Part shown: piece after piece, positions 1-12,655 of the stretch | Numbering within the stretch: position 1 is the stretch's first letter | Layout of the letters: each line of letters begins with the position of its first letter | Source: Rachycentron canadum | Lineage: Eukaryota > Chordata > Actinopteri > Carangiformes > Rachycentridae | Assembly (NCBI GenBank): GCA_038496675.1 | Contig: CM076651.1 | Coordinates: 25,746,148 to 25,810,147 of the forward strand | Reading direction: 5' to 3' | DNA length: 64,000 nucleotides | Notes under the pieces: model-generated | Seen by the model: only the letters and a program-made list of their open reading frames with translations | What the model was told of the DNA's origin: nothing | Databases searched by the model: none | Position numbers and translations under genes: made by a program

Positions 1-575
1 ACCTGTTAACTGATAGCTGTTTACATTTTGTTGGGAATTGGCACCAATAAGAGTTTGCTGAATTATCTCTTAGTGTCCCCTGTTTGCATTGTAGCCATGG
101 ATGTACAGAGGAGGACCACTGGATTACTGAGAGACTGAACAAACCCTTAAAATGGTGAGATTTCTCAGGCAGGTTCTGAAGTTATCAAGGCAGACGTGGG
201 AGACAACCTTTACCTTATATCTCACACCTGCCAGTTTGAGAAGCTCGGATCTGATCTGATGCGTGGAGGTAAAAACTAATTAAATCTGAGAGCCAATTAC
301 TTTTCATTTCCATATTTGACACAACATTACAACATGTCATTTCATGTCAGATGTTGGATATTTGACAATGAGCGCCAACACATCAATGATTAGCAGTCTC
401 ATCTCTCTCTGCATGTGTCCAGTGTTGCAAAAAGAATCAAAACACACTGAGTAAAAATGCAGTTGGTGGTCTTGCACAACAAAATAAGAGTTAAAGTGGT
501 TGCTAAGCAACAGATATCACCGTGGCCTTCCTCCAGCAGCAGATGCTGTTGGAGGATGTTTTTCAACCCATCACC

Positions 576-607
<32 letters not shown>

Positions 608-1959
608 ACAAGTTGACACGATGTCGCTCATCTCTCTTCAGTCAACAGTTATATGACACTTCACCGATTCCTGTGAGACACTTGTCACATTATCTGGGAA
701 ATCCACATCTGAATATTAGACATGGAACTGAATGGGAGATCATCTGTTCAGACTTCAGCAGGATAGTTGGAGCCTAAACTGTCATTTATTCTCATTTGCT
801 GCAAAAAATCTATTTCTAACTAGAGCCACGCATGAATTCCACCAGACTTATTTGTCTGCATCTCCTGTGGTTTAATCTTCTATTCAAATTCAGCCAATAG
901 TGTCCAGTACTCCTGCCGTCCATGTGAGGGCGCCATTGATTCACCTTAAAAGCCGTCCTTGCAGCTGGATGCCTCTCACACCTGAACCTCTTTGCGGCAC
1001 ACATGGAAAAATAACTCTTTACATCAGTATGATAATGATGGGAGTTTCTAAATACGGGCTTCAATATGTACCCTCACACTGTGGCATGAGGCACTTAGGC
1101 TAGTTGATCCTTTGATGTCCCAGAAATAGGCTTGGAAGCAGGTATCATTAGGGTTTTAGAGCAAGAGCAAGAGAGTACCTTCTCCATCAAAGCATGTGCG
1201 CTCCCCTTTGTAATGGAAACACCAGATGAGAGCTGCGCTGAAGGATTCTAGCCATGAGTTTCCATGTTTGAAAGGCAAATACAAAACACGCCACACGGCG
1301 CCGCACAATTATTCACGTTTGCAGTTGAGTATATGAAGCAGAGGTGAAATTATTAATACGGTGTACAAAAAGGAGAAGATATACGTTGGATGATCATGAA
1401 CCACGATGCACAAATACACATGAATCTTTATAGTAGAGGATACCTGATGTTTTTTCAGTCCTCAAGTACAATATGAAGTATTAGTCACATGTGGTTGAAT
1501 GGGTGCATCAAGCTGAAGTGAAAGGGAGAATCAATTATCTGTTTTTATATTTTTGCCTGCATTTCACAGGTTTTCCTTCACTTACCTACAGTCGCACAAT
1601 CCACCACACAATCGTGGCTTTTCTTTAATTTCTTAAAGTAGTTTACAATGAAAACTGCATCAATACAATATTTGAATTGTTGTTGCTCTTGAGATTACAG
1701 TTGAAACAACTAGTCAAGTGACAAATTAGTGAATCTGCAGAAAAGTAACATGAAAAACTATAGCTACAATTTAGTGTTTTTTTTTTCAACAGCTAAAAGT
1801 GAGAAATATAAAGTGGTTCCAGCTGCTTTTCTTGTCTCGTGTATCATTTCCATTTAAATGTCTCAGTGTGTCAAAACAAGACATTTGCAACTCCGTCTGC
1901 TCGAAATTGCGTTTATACTATTTTTATTGCCAAATTGCAAAAGCAGATATATTTTGATA
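1..1959. other. Anonymous non-coding stretch
   Basis: No gene or named repeat was recognised here. The only clear feature is an A27 homopolymer at 576-602. Open frames in this part are short, and one of them exists only because it reads through the A run as polylysine. On the minus strand a donor-like site (CTGTAG then gtaagt, read across about 1581-1592) follows a short open stretch, but there is no similarity to support an exon. Confidence 0.5.
576..602. repeat. Poly(A) tract, A27
   Basis: An uninterrupted run of 27 A. No upstream retrotransposon body was recognised, so it could be a retroposon tail or simple slippage. Its length makes it prone to sequencing and assembly error. Confidence 0.95.
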
Positions 1960-2250
1960 AGGAAACGTTACTGAAAATATGGCACGTCACCAAATGTCTC
2001 CAACTTCCGCCAACTTTATTATGGTTATGTTTAGGTTGCCATTTTTACTTTTCAGTATATGTGTTTTTAAATCAAAATTCCTCTCAAACCCTAACCAGAA
2101 GGTGCTTCTGTGGTCTGAACCTAATGAAGAGGAAGCTGCAGGATGTGGACATTGGTCTCTGGTGTCGAATCTCTGCAGTTTGTTCACTCGCAATCCACCA
2201 CAGCCACCTTCCTGCAGCCTGCGTGTGATACTAAAGATGATCCCAGTCAT
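1960..2250. repeat. Possible old dispersed repeat
   Basis: The stretch contains phrases such as TTATGGTTATGTTTAGG and AAACCCTAACCAGAAGG, which resemble a dispersed teleost repeat rich in ggttatgtttagg and cctaacc words. Overlapping frames are open on both strands (1979-2284 plus, 1987-2250 minus), which suggests low stop density from composition rather than a gene. No family name is offered; the call rests on recollection of similar sequence in other fish. Confidence 0.3.
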
Positions 2251-2349
2251 TTTTGAAACATTTCATGACAACAACAGATCATAAACTAATTAGACAGAAT
2301 AACAGATTAACCACATTCATTTATCAAGAAAATAATGCTTAGTTACATC

Positions 2350-2770
2350 CATAGACTGTCTATAAAAGTGCATTAAAAGAGCCTCAAACATTCATTCAAT
2401 CTAATGACCATCAGGGGGCGACTCCACTGGTTGTTAAAGAAGTCAGATTGTATTGAAGTCTATGGGAAAATGTCCCTACTTCTCCTTGATTTATTAGCTC
2501 AGTAAACGTTTTCCTAATGAGTTTATGGTCTCAGTCTCTAGTTTCAAGTCTTCGATACAACACGATGATCATTTTTTAGATGATGCTCCATTTGGAGGAA
2601 AATAGACCATGGAGCAGGGGATGGATTAGGGGGCGTGGCTACTCAGTGATTCACGGAGTATACCAGAAACTGAAACAAGATGGCCAACGCACAAATTCTA
2701 GGCTGGAGGCTTCAGAGCGGCCGCTCACGAACCAATGGGCGACGACATGGAAGAACGACACATGGCTGCA
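2350..2770 (+). repeat. Dispersed family A, copy A (longest copy)
   Basis: This copy shows the family in order. A head with AGACTGTCTATAAAAG comes first (about 2352-2367). A core follows, starting at GACCATCAGGGGGCGACTCC near 2406 and running through TTTATGGTCTCAGTCTCTAG to about 2560. A tail follows with the word AACAAGATGGCCAACG, then GGCTGGAGGCTTC and ACCAATGGGCGACG. The core is nearly identical to the copy at 59426-59745 over about 160 bp, and the tail matches the copies at 30190 and 55841 (the latter reversed). No coding capacity is seen. Size, lack of an ORF and head/tail structure suggest a non-autonomous element (MITE- or SINE-like), but the class is not established. Confidence 0.8.
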
Positions 2771-4428
2771 TCACTGTCTCAGGTGTTGGTCTGTCTCTTC
2801 AGGCTCTATGGTGAATCGCTGTCGTCACTGGTCTCAGCAGCCCATAGGGCTTTAAATGTTCGGTGGTCATTTTTAAACATGCTGAACTGAGAGAACGGAG
2901 AAGCAAAGTGAATCAAAGGCTTTTCATCCAGGCTTTTACCTAACAATATGACAAATTGAAGATGTAATACATTACATGGCAATGAATGCAGATTTCATTT
3001 TCATTGTGATGAATTACACAACTAATGCAGCATTCAAGTAGGCTAACTAGGATGACAGTCAGGAGAGAGCAGACCTCTGCCAAGACTATTATCTGGATCT
3101 GCCCAGATCGAATTGTGCAAAGTCATAGATCTCAACACCATGAATGTTTCAGTTTTTTGTTACATCAAGCTCCATTTTATTTCCTGACAGTGATGCCACG
3201 TTTCAAAATGTTACAAAAAAAAATTGATATCAGATGTAATTAACTTTGCAGAAATACCCACGATCCGACAGTCAGATCACCGACCTGTTTGTGTAGTTTT
3301 ACATCTTCTCTCTTGAGCTCTAAGATGCTTTTTGGTTCATTTACTACAAATATATCTTCTTATGGATATCAACATTTTTTTTTTTTTTTTATTATTACTG
3401 GACTTGCGGGACCTTTAAATTCCTTCTCCACCATTGTTTTGCTCCTTCTCTATTTTCTCCGATTCTCTTACCTCAACAGGTTTCGCTGGTTTGCTGGATT
3501 TCAGTAAACAGGATTTCTTAATTAACCTGTGAACAACAGAACTGATCTGTCAGGGTTTGTTTATTATACATGGTAAGAAAATACAATGAAGTAATTTGAG
3601 AAAAGTAATTTGCTAGTCACTCTGCATAAACAGAAAATAATAACACAGTTTACTAGAACAATTAGATGAATAAAACTTGACATTAAAATTTTAATAAATG
3701 ACTTCAGTTCAGGTGGAAATTACAATGCAGTGTTTTCATTTTCTCACTATAGCATGAGGTGTGTTCACACCATGGAGGCAGTTCACTGTATTTATATAGA
3801 TTTTGTACCCACTCAAGTGCAGTCCAAGCTGTACCAGCAACATTTTCCAGATCCAGCTGCCCTTAGATAACACTAGATAAAAAACTATGACAAGGCAAAG
3901 ACTGCAGAGTTGTCTGAGCCTTCGTGGGCTGGTCTAATTAGGCTTATAAATCTGGCCAAAATCTATGCAGTAGCTGCTTGTTCCACTCCAGACTGTGACT
4001 TGACATATTCCAGGTTTTACCCCCCAAATCACTGGGGGCATCTCTTGGAGAACATAATCCTTAATGCTCCAATTCATCAAGTCCCAGCACTGTAACAACG
4101 ACACAATGGAAAAAAAATATATATATAAATGAATAAAATGCAGCAGAGAGAGTGAAAACTTTCAAGTTGTTAAAACTCTGAGCTTATCCATTTGGCATCA
4201 AGGCCCTTTTGCTCTGCACTCACATTAGTCCAATCCCTTATCGCTCTCACGGTCCAGACACACTCAGATCTGGGCAGCGCTGGGAACATTGAGTTTTATA
4301 TAAATCAATACTATGTCCCCAACACTTTGCTGCTCCCAGCACCCCAGGGAAGATTATAAAATGCTTGGCCAGATCATCTCTCCCCCATCATTTCTCTCTG
4401 AGGTAGAAACTAGGAGTTGAATTGAATG
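2771..4428. other. Anonymous non-coding stretch
   Basis: No gene or recognised repeat. A T-rich run lies at about 3371-3390. The short open frames here show no family resemblance. Confidence 0.5.
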
Positions 4429-4456
4429 TTTTTTTTTTTTTTTTTTTGGGGGGGGG
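4429..4456 (+). repeat. Oligo(T)-oligo(G) junction, T19G9
   Basis: Nineteen T are followed directly by nine G. The same T-run to G-run arrangement recurs at 38861-38884 and 43365-43417. It may be a slippage product and is a likely place for assembly length error. Confidence 0.9.
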
Positions 4457-5730
4457 ACTCAAAGACAAACTGTGTGGTGCCCTGTCAGCTCTATTGTCAT
4501 TACAGTCAATCCTCAACTCCTGGACGAGTAGATGTTGTTATTGAAGTCATGAAATTGTTGCTTCTTGAATTGCCTTTGAATTAAGTGCAATCTTCCCCCC
4601 ACAGTCCTGCAGTCAGACCAGTTGGAGGCTGCTCCAGCTGTAATGTCGATAAATAAGCCAACACGGTGTTATTGAAATCTGAGGTGAAAATGTTATTCAC
4701 AGAGACTCAAAGCTAACAAGTAGTGAGCTTAGAAAGCCTTTCAATTCGTCAGGTATTCAGACTTTGGGGAGATGGGAGCAGGTTGGATTAGATGGGATAG
4801 TCTGTTGCCTAAGCAACTGCTACACTCCACTGTGTTCGAAGAGGCTGCTTTATCTGTGAGGATTACACTGGGCGCAGGTAGGGAAAAATAAAAAAAAACC
4901 CTGTTTGCCTGGAGTCAAACAGTTCAGCGCCGAGGCCAGGAGCTGTGTCACCGCGGGGCTAAATCCTCACTTGGTTTAAACAACAAACAAAAGAACAGAA
5001 TCTGTCAACAAGGCGCGAAAACAAAGTCAACAGAATCAAAGAAAGGGTGACAAGTAAGAGGAAGGGAAGATAAGAAGCGTAAAATGAGGTTGATGTATGC
5101 TAAGTCCACTCCAGACAAAAAATGATCCTGAAACAGCAGCACTGCGTACCTAAGCTCTCAGGTGAAAACTGACTGGATTAATTTTTTTTTAACCTGACAA
5201 GTGGAAACAGTAAAGCCACGTGGGATGTGTCACAATCCCCACGAGCTCCTCCAGCTTTTTCCCCCGGCGAGGTGACACTTGTTAATATTATTTATTTACA
5301 TCACTTCATCGTGCGCCGCACCTACATCGCTGGCGCTGCGGCCTCTGTTGTGCTTCTATAATCTCCATAAGGAGATTATTGAAGTTGTGTGATGAGAGAA
5401 GGATAGAAACAACAACACAACAACACAACAGCCAGGCTTTGATCGTGGAGTTCACGGATGCCTTTGACAGGAGTTTGACTAAAGCTGTTGCGACTGTAAC
5501 TGCACCCACACAAACACAGGAGCACAGCTTCTGCTAATGTCACGGAGGTGCTCAGACCGTATGTATGTAGTGGGTATGCAGATATGAACACACAGCCAGG
5601 GTTACGCTGTAGGCAGAAAGAAACACAATAAAAAGTTGTGATGAATGGGTGTCACTAAGACAATGTTAGCTTGATCACATTATTTATAGTGGACGGGTCA
5701 TCCTTGAAGCCTCACCTGATTCATACTTGT
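4457..5730. other. Anonymous non-coding stretch, partly CNE-like
   Basis: No gene was recognised. The part around 4860-5000 (AGTTCAGCGCCGAGG, CACCGCGGGGCTAAATCC) has a mixed, non-repetitive composition of the kind often seen in conserved non-coding elements, but conservation cannot be judged from one sequence. Frames at 5306-5591 (minus) are unrecognised. Confidence 0.4.
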
Positions 5731-5870
5731 CCATCCAGCCATTCATTCATTTACCTTTTGAGGGTCACAGGGGGCTGGAGCCAATCCCAGCTGACATTGG
5801 GGAGAGGCGGGGTCCACCCTGGACAGATCGCCAGTCTGCCACAGGCCTGACATATAGAGATAAACAACTT
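5731..5870 (-). repeat. SINE/LINE-tail family fragment (reverse orientation)
   Basis: The stretch carries the CCATCCAGCCATTCATTCAT tail region read in reverse, then GGGTCACAGGGGGCTGGAGC, CAATCCCAGCTGACATTGG, AGAGGCGGGGTCCACCCTGG and ATCGCCAGTCTGCCACAGG. These are signature phrases of a very abundant teleost retroposon tail. Related copies in the opposite orientation lie at 31749-31858 and 32008-32214. It is truncated on the right after about 5870. The exact family name is not asserted. Confidence 0.75.
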
Positions 5871-5984
5871 GTCTTGCTCAAATTCCAAACATAAACCAGA
5901 GAAAAATCCATTCAGGCACAAGGACATTCATAGTTGAGTTATTTACCCACCTGAGAGCCACATCACAGTTTCTATGTTGTTTTT

Positions 5985-6467
5985 TTGTTGTTGTTGTTTT
6001 GCTATTGTCATTTTAAAAAATGTCTCCAAGTCTCCACATCTTCAGACTCAGCTCAATCTCAGCTCATTATATCTGAGACTCAGTTAAGACTCTGTTCACT
6101 GTAATAGGGGATATTAGCTCAGAGAACAAGAGGAAACTAAAAACACAGTGAATTTCTCCTTATTTTCTAGATAAAAACACTGTAAACCAGAATAACCAAA
6201 GAAAACTTCAACACAGAAAGTTACACACATGTGTTTGTGTTGTTCTAGAGCTGATTTGAAGTTTCTCTCTTTATCTGATCTGAGTTCTGCTCATTCTTTG
6301 GAGCAGTAATGATGAAAAATCAGCTCCAAAGCCTCTAATGCTCTAAATATCTTATTGTCCATGTCTCTCTGTCTTTATTCTGTCACTACAATAAACTCAG
6401 AGCAACTTCTCCTCACTCTGAGATCAGAAAAATACAGGATTGATCCCATTGACTTTGGCTACAAGCA
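5985..6467. repeat. Probable dispersed repeat running into the assembly gap
   Basis: The text around 6050-6467 (CTAGATAAAAACACTGTAAACC, GAGCAACTTCTCCTCACTCTG and similar) resembles a high-copy fish repeat and ends exactly at the run of N. That the assembler failed here fits with a repetitive locus. No ORF of note and no terminal repeats were seen, so class and true ends are unknown. Confidence 0.4.
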
Positions 6468-6820
6468 NNNNNNNNNNNNNNNNNNNNNNNNNNNNNNNNN
6501 NNNNNNNNNNNNNNNNNNNNNNNNNNNNNNNNNNNNNNNNNNNNNNNNNNNNNNNNNNNNNNNNNNNNNNNNNNNNNNNNNNNNNNNNNNNNNNNNNNNN
6601 NNNNNNNNNNNNNNNNNNNNNNNNNNNNNNNNNNNNNNNNNNNNNNNNNNNNNNNNNNNNNNNNNNNNNNNNNNNNNNNNNNNNNNNNNNNNNNNNNNNN
6701 NNNNNNNNNNNNNNNNNNNNNNNNNNNNNNNNNNNNNNNNNNNNNNNNNNNNNNNNNNNNNNNNNNNNNNNNNNNNNNNNNNNNNNNNNNNNNNNNNNNN
6801 NNNNNNNNNNNNNNNNNNNN
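6468..6820. other. Assembly gap (353 N)
   Basis: An uninterrupted run of N. It lies between probable repeat sequence on the left and a (TA)n tract on the right. Any open frame crossing it is an artefact. Confidence 1.
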
Positions 6821-6850
6821 AAGACTAAAATGAGAGGCATTAACCCTCCC

Positions 6851-6853
<3 letters not shown>

Positions 6854-6886
<33 letters not shown>
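6854..6886. repeat. (TA)n microsatellite
   Basis: About 16 uninterrupted TA units directly after a C-rich run. The self-complementary tract can extrude a cruciform and, with the nearby gap, marks a hard-to-assemble site. Confidence 0.97.
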
Positions 6887-6888
<2 letters not shown>

Positions 6889-8286
6889 TGATTCTGAATA
6901 TGTGGAGCACGTTACAAACATTACAACTTTATAAGGAAAAACACAAAGGTATGAAAAAACTGAAAAGCCTGAAAGCGACTCTAAAAGGGTTAAAGGGGAT
7001 GTCAATCACTGAGAGAGAGGCCGAGAGAATAGACTAGAGAATATTACAGGCTACAGTGGGTGATGTTACACTCTTGTGTTATAACGGAGGATGATACTTG
7101 ATGCACACAAAGAGCCTGAGGCAGCAGCAGTGAGAGAATTTTCCAACAATTACTAAAATGTATAAGCTGCTGTGACAGAATCTGCCGATAAAATAACTAG
7201 AATCTAAGAAATCTCTCAGTAGATTGACGAGCCACGATACCCTCTGAAGACGGGAGTCCATAATAATACAGGTCTGGCCAACCCTTGGAATTTTTTTTTG
7301 TGTCTAAGGGAAAACGGGAAGTATGAGAAAACTGGTGAATGTGCCACCAAATATCCCACCTGTTCATTTGACTGGTTCTTCATCACAAGATACCTGAGGA
7401 AGTATGTTGAGAACTATGCTTTATCAACCCATCCCCCACCTCAAACCAGTGGCAGGTGGACATTTGTCATCATGGAAACAATAAGACAGAACGCCTACCA
7501 GTGGCAGACTGTGTTGTGATGGTAGCGATAATAAGTCTGTGGTTAAGATTATGGAGCAGCCATAGTTTACTTACAGTACAATAAAAATAGATTATCGGTT
7601 TGGAACAGGAACCAAGCTGTGGTCTCCTTTGTTTCATTCCAAATATGGACTCGGCTTCTTCCTTCCTCCTCGTCACAATTTCTACGACCATAAATGGATA
7701 ATATAGATATAGACGACCAATGGGCTTGTTTTCACAGCGACCAGCCTTTTCCTGGTCACCTCTGAAATAAAACCCTAGTTAGTCTTCGTTTCTCAAAAGA
7801 AAGACTAAAACACCAAGATATCCATAACAGGAACTAACATCCATCTCAGATAGACACAGCTGGGTGTCATCCGCATAACAATAACAAGTGATATCAAAGC
7901 AATGAACTACACATTTATGACAGGTCATTATAATGAGAGAAACCCATGACCTTTTATTAAAGGTGCTCTGGTCAATACCTTTATATGAAGAATCGCTGAA
8001 TTAACTGTGATGTGAAAAGGGTCAGTTGTACTGACAAAGCCAATGATGAATTATCCCCCCAATCCTGCAGTTCCCCTCAGCTCCGCAAAGCCTTTTAGAG
8101 TCTTTCAGCTCATTATTTTTGGTTTTATACCTTGACATTTTGCAGCTTTAGATCAGGCAGCTGCCACAACCCTCCAACACGCTGCACTGCCTTCCCAGAC
8201 TGGGGAATTTGCAACTGCTGCTGGTGAACACAGTCAAGCATTTGGTGGAGACCAAATCAGAGTTTTTAAAGATTTTAAAGATTTTG
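6887..8286. other. Anonymous non-coding stretch
   Basis: No gene or named repeat was recognised. An 8-bp inverted pair, TTAACCCT (6840-6847) and AGGGTTAA (6986-6993), flanks the (TA)n tract. It could be coincidence or the ends of a small TTAA-targeted element. Confidence 0.45.
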
Positions 8287-8655
8287 TGACAGTGGCGTTT
8301 TAGACTGGACCCAAAAGGGGGGAAAAGGTTTAATGTAAACAGGCAGGCGAATAGCAATCTGGCTGGATGAGTGTCTTCAGGTTCGAGAATCGCCGGAGCA
8401 CAGCAGAGCACGGGAATTCATCTCAGGAAATACACACTGAGAAAAATCCCTCAGATCTTAATGACGAGCGGAAGGAGAGCCGGTGAATACACGCAGGAGC
8501 CGATGATGAGATGAGGTGCAGGTGTGCCAAGGAACCAGGTGAGCCGACGACGAGACCGCACCCTCCACCCATAGACACAGAGAGGGAGGGGGCGAGAGGG
8601 AGGGATGACAGGAGGGAAAACAGAAAACAAGAGAAAACCTGGGGACCGTGACAGA
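8287..8655. repeat. Dispersed repeat bounded by GTGACAG
   Basis: The segment opens with GTGACAGTGGCGTTTTAGAC and closes with CTGGGGACCGTGACAG. In between are phrases such as GATGAGGTGCAGGTGTGCC and a purine-rich stretch with GAGGGAGGGGGCGAGAGGG. This layout resembles a common teleost repeat whose copies end in a gaccgtgacag phrase. There is no coding capacity. Flanking AGATTTT/AGATTTA words could be a degenerate target duplication. Confidence 0.5.
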
Positions 8656-8946
8656 TTTATGTCTTGGAGGAAGTGGGAACCAACAGAGCTGCAGACAGGG
8701 TGAGCTACAGACGACATAGATCTGCTGAGGCTAGAGTGCATAGTTATCAGCACCAGTATAGACTCACTGTTTGCCACTTCCACACTACACTGTCAGACAG
8801 CTTTCCATTCAATTCTTATTTATGTGTTTTATTCTGTTCTCTCACTTTTACCTTATCTGAGTGTCCTAATCTGTGTTTTATTCTTCTTATTTTTGTTTTC
8901 TGCTCATATTGTGTATCTGGTGAATACAGTGATTCTGATTCTGATT
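8656..8946 (+). repeat. Possible retroposon 3' end with ATTCTG tail
   Basis: A T-rich segment ends in the short tandem ATTCTGATTCTGATTAATT at about 8931-8948. This looks like the microsatellite-type tail of a non-LTR retrotransposon. No reverse transcriptase sequence lies upstream, so this would be a 5'-truncated copy if real. Confidence 0.3.
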
Positions 8947-9658
8947 AATTCACCACATGAACAGAAAGGCATTGAGATTTAAACTTTTCTGTGTGACAGC
9001 AAAAAGGCACAAAATGTTGCCATACTAGAAAATCTATTTTTGAGTTATAATTATCTAACTATGGTTGAACTGTGTAAATTTATCCTAGTGGTGCTTTTCA
9101 CAGTAAAAGCCTTGCAGCAGCACTCCTTGCTCCTCATCTCTTATTGGACTCCAGATTAACTGTATGTTGTTGTTGTTTTTTTTTTAACTCCATTTAATGA
9201 CATAACAGAGAAAATGTGAATCCACGTGAAATAGCTGTTTAAATATTTTGTGGAAACATGAAATTTGGACTGTCACAGTTTATTTTGGTATACTTATATC
9301 GTTTAAACACCTAATATAAATCTTAGCTTAGCTCTTTCGTGACTAAATACCACTGAAAGCCGTCAGTGTTTTCACGCTGGATGTGAGATTAAGAGCAGCT
9401 AACTGCAGCCTGGAGCTGTGGTGTGAGATAATGGCTCCTCTACATTTGGTAAAACCTGCTGGATGAAAAAAGTCCTTCTCTGACATTTGCTTCGTCAGGC
9501 TTCAATTACAAGTCTTAGTTGACTAATCTTATAATGAAAATGGTCACGTATGACACTTAACACATATGCAAGCGCAAACATGCAACAGCTGCTCGAATAC
9601 TGTTCGAGCTAAATGGATTAGCTTCCTTGGAGGTGATCTCAACACACTGATGTGTGCC
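8947..9658. other. Anonymous non-coding stretch
   Basis: No gene or repeat was recognised. Confidence 0.5.
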
Positions 9659-9683
9659 TGTGTGTGTGTGTGGTGTCATATAT

Positions 9684-9718
<35 letters not shown>
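9659..9718. repeat. Interrupted (TG)n microsatellite
   Basis: A short TG run at 9659-9673 and a longer one at 9686-9718, separated by TGTCATATATAC. Open frames here translate to alternating Cys/Val or His/Thr and are composition artefacts. Confidence 0.97.
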
Positions 9719-9719
<1 letters not shown>

Positions 9720-11389
9720 CAAAGCTGCAGGGAGCAGAGACACTGCAAAGAGCTGCTTGGCTCCTGCCATGTCGTCACAGCGGCCGCTCGGATACTGTAG
9801 TAATGAGTGGTGTGTGTGGTGCACACAACTCCGCTGTGATTGGACTCACCAGAGAACAAACAAACCCGTTACGCTACACTTGCATGTGCTCACACACATC
9901 CTCAGAGACACAATTATAAAACAGAAATAAAGAAATTAAAGCATCCCTAATGCAAATAAGAATACAGTGAACGCTCCATTAGTGTTGTGATAAGGTCTCT
10001 GCTAAATTCAACCCTGCTTGCTGTGTTTGTTTAGTTTGTTGTGTTGTGATCTGGCTGCAACAGCGGGACCTCCATTTACCCAGGGTTCCCGGCAGGTCAG
10101 TGCATTAGCAGCAAGATGCAGAATGCCGCTGGATAAGAGGCCAATGGGAATGGCGAGGAGTCATTTCATGTGGCCCTCAGTGGTGAATGTGGGAGGACAA
10201 ACACACAGGCAGATACAGAAAAGAAGAAACCTGAAGCTACACAGAGACAGAAGTGCAGCTGTGACACGCTGACGCAGTGACCGAGACTGAAGAGAAGCAC
10301 TAATGATGTGCGTGTTAAAGCTGCAGAAGGTCTGTGTGCTGCTTGCTGTGGAGGGAGCGCTCACTTGCTGCTCTTTAAGAGACTTTTTTGACGTCTCTCT
10401 GAAGTTTTGACCCATCACCTCCTGTGGATGTTAGAAACAGGTTTTTGATGTGATGCAACACTGGGATCACAGTTTGATGCACTCACACTATTCAACACTG
10501 TCTCCTAGATGCTATGTGTATCTGCTGCTGACCTGTCTTCACAAATACATTTTGCAAAAAGCAACTGTGCCAAAGGAAAGTGCTGCACAGGATTTGTATA
10601 CTTGCATACACGAGGACAGCAACAAAAACACGTGGTGGCGACTGCCGCTCGACAAGCGCTACGGCCATCTTTGCGTTTACAAGACAAAACGTTATGATGT
10701 GCCCCCTGAGCAGCGCTACGTCATTATCATTTTATCATACTTTATAATTTCAAATTTCACTCTGTTCAGCTTCACCCTGTAGTATATTATCCTGGTTTAA
10801 ATCATGTTAGAAAACAACCTGATTATTCACATCTCTATGTGATGCGAACATTATTCATGTTACTGCTGTGAAACTTTCACCAATAACTGTCCAATAACGT
10901 TTTATGACCCCTTATTTCTTCTAATTCTGCTTTTTTCCTTGAAGTGCGTTAAAATCAGTAAAGCAGTTTAGAGACAGTGGGGTCCAGCGAAGTCTTCAGC
11001 CAACAGCAGCACTCACACGTGGTTCACCTCCAAAACGATGCTCTGCCTTCCCGCTGTTGCCTGCTGCTTTCATATAACTCCAACTGCAAGTAAAACCCTC
11101 AGTGTTTTAATGGAGCACAGTGGGGCAATTCTGACAGCTGTCATTGCAGGGGCAAACATCTGGATTTGCAGCTGATTCCTAGTTAATAAAACCTAGTAAT
11201 TAAATGCCTGGATATGCCTCAGGATGTCATTCACATTACTTTAATTTCAGGCTGTGGATCACAGTTTATCATTATCTGCCATGTTTTTTAAAGCTCAGTG
11301 ACAATTACGTGACTTTAGTTTAGACACACCTGTGCATCTGCACTAGTATCTGTACTTGCATTGCAATTTTGATTTCCACCATCTATAAC
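9719..11389. other. Anonymous non-coding stretch
   Basis: No gene was recognised. A 110-codon open frame at 10450-10782 has no resemblance to a known family. The part at 10625-10730 is locally CpG-rich (CGACTGCCGCTCGACAAGCG) but short. Confidence 0.45.
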
Positions 11390-11660
11390 TGTATTTAACC
11401 CACCTGGCACCAGATGTTAGAAAGTTGTAATGTTCAATTTTGGTGGGAAACGACTGTTGTCAAAATTCAACATTCAATAACGGACCTTCGGATGTTTAAC
11501 TATATTAATGAGGTGTTGGGTTATGCTCACAACTAAAATGTTATTTTCACCTAAGATGACCTCAACATGATGTTGCTGAATACAAATTAAATCCAACATC
11601 AGCGTCATCGAGTTAACATTGGCGTTTAGACCCTGACATTCAATTTTGGAACCTACCTTC
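11390..11660. repeat. Possible degenerate dispersed repeat
   Basis: Recurring words built on AACATTCAA, TCAAAATTCAACATTC and CATTCAATTTTGG resemble old fish repeats made of many caacgt/aacatt-type words. The match is by pattern only and is weak. Confidence 0.25.
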
Positions 11661-12655
11661 AAACAAATACCAACAGCTTATAATGTTTGAGCTTCACGCC
11701 TGCAGGAAATGTGCAAAATATTTCTTCTTCCTCTTTGGCTTTGGATGTAAATGGGCTCAGGTCATCTGATCCGCACACAGTCCCAGTGAATAAGATCTGA
11801 CGTTGGACCGTTCACTGCTGCAGCACCTGGAATATTGGTTGAAGAAATTTAAATGTGTATTAATCCGGCAAGAAAAAGTGGTGTATGTAAAAACCTTGAC
11901 TTTCTGTTTAATTGCACAAAACCTTCAGGTTCAGGCTGCTGGTAAAAAAGGAACGTACAAACAATTTAGCCATTTTAGGCACATTGTGTTTTCCCTATAA
12001 TCTACTGGCGTCTACCTGTGAGACCAGTGGTGTCCCAGCACACAATCATACACTTTTCATACCAGAAAGAAAACATTTTTCACACAGTGTATTTTTTTAA
12101 ACGATGGTAAATGTATTTAAAATAAATTTGCCTTTAGGAAGTTTAGTTGATCGCACCTTTGTCAGCCTTCTCCTGACGGGAGACGCAGACACATATGTTC
12201 CTGCCAGTTAGACAACCGAAGATTTGGAACGAGCGGCTCAGGACAACAGTCCAGACCTGAGGCGTGTAATTGCTGGTGAGCGAATGTAACCACATCACGA
12301 GGTTACCACAGATGCTGCCAACAGAGACGTGAACTGACCTTCTGCTTCTCTTTGAAATAAATGAAACATCCAGACAGGAGAGATCTTTGAAATCTTTGTT
12401 CTTCCCATTAGTAAATAAACTTTCATTGCCAGGGTTGATGCAAAGCTGCTAACAAGACCTCAACAAAGGAGCCAATGAAAGAAGAGAAGCCACAGCAGCA
12501 GGCATCAGTGAAACAGAGGAGCATAGTTCTGTCAATAGATTGAGAAAGAAAGGGAGGAAAACACAGGGCAGGTACAGAGTGGATGTCACATCATTCACCT
12601 CTGTATTAACAATTGAAATCCAAGCCTTGTGTTTTGATGTCGGAGTAGAATTTTC
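11661..12655. other. Anonymous non-coding stretch
   Basis: No gene or repeat was recognised. Confidence 0.5.

Noticed and set aside
1581..1640. Minus-strand mini-exon ending at CTGTAG-gtaagt
   Set aside because: About 15 codons, weak acceptor, no family match; one of many expected by chance.
6355..6934. Long open frames of up to 165 codons on both strands
   Set aside because: They run through the N gap; the codons are undetermined.
9557..9930. Overlapping open frames on both strands rich in Cys/Val or His/Thr
   Set aside because: Produced by the (TG)n microsatellite.
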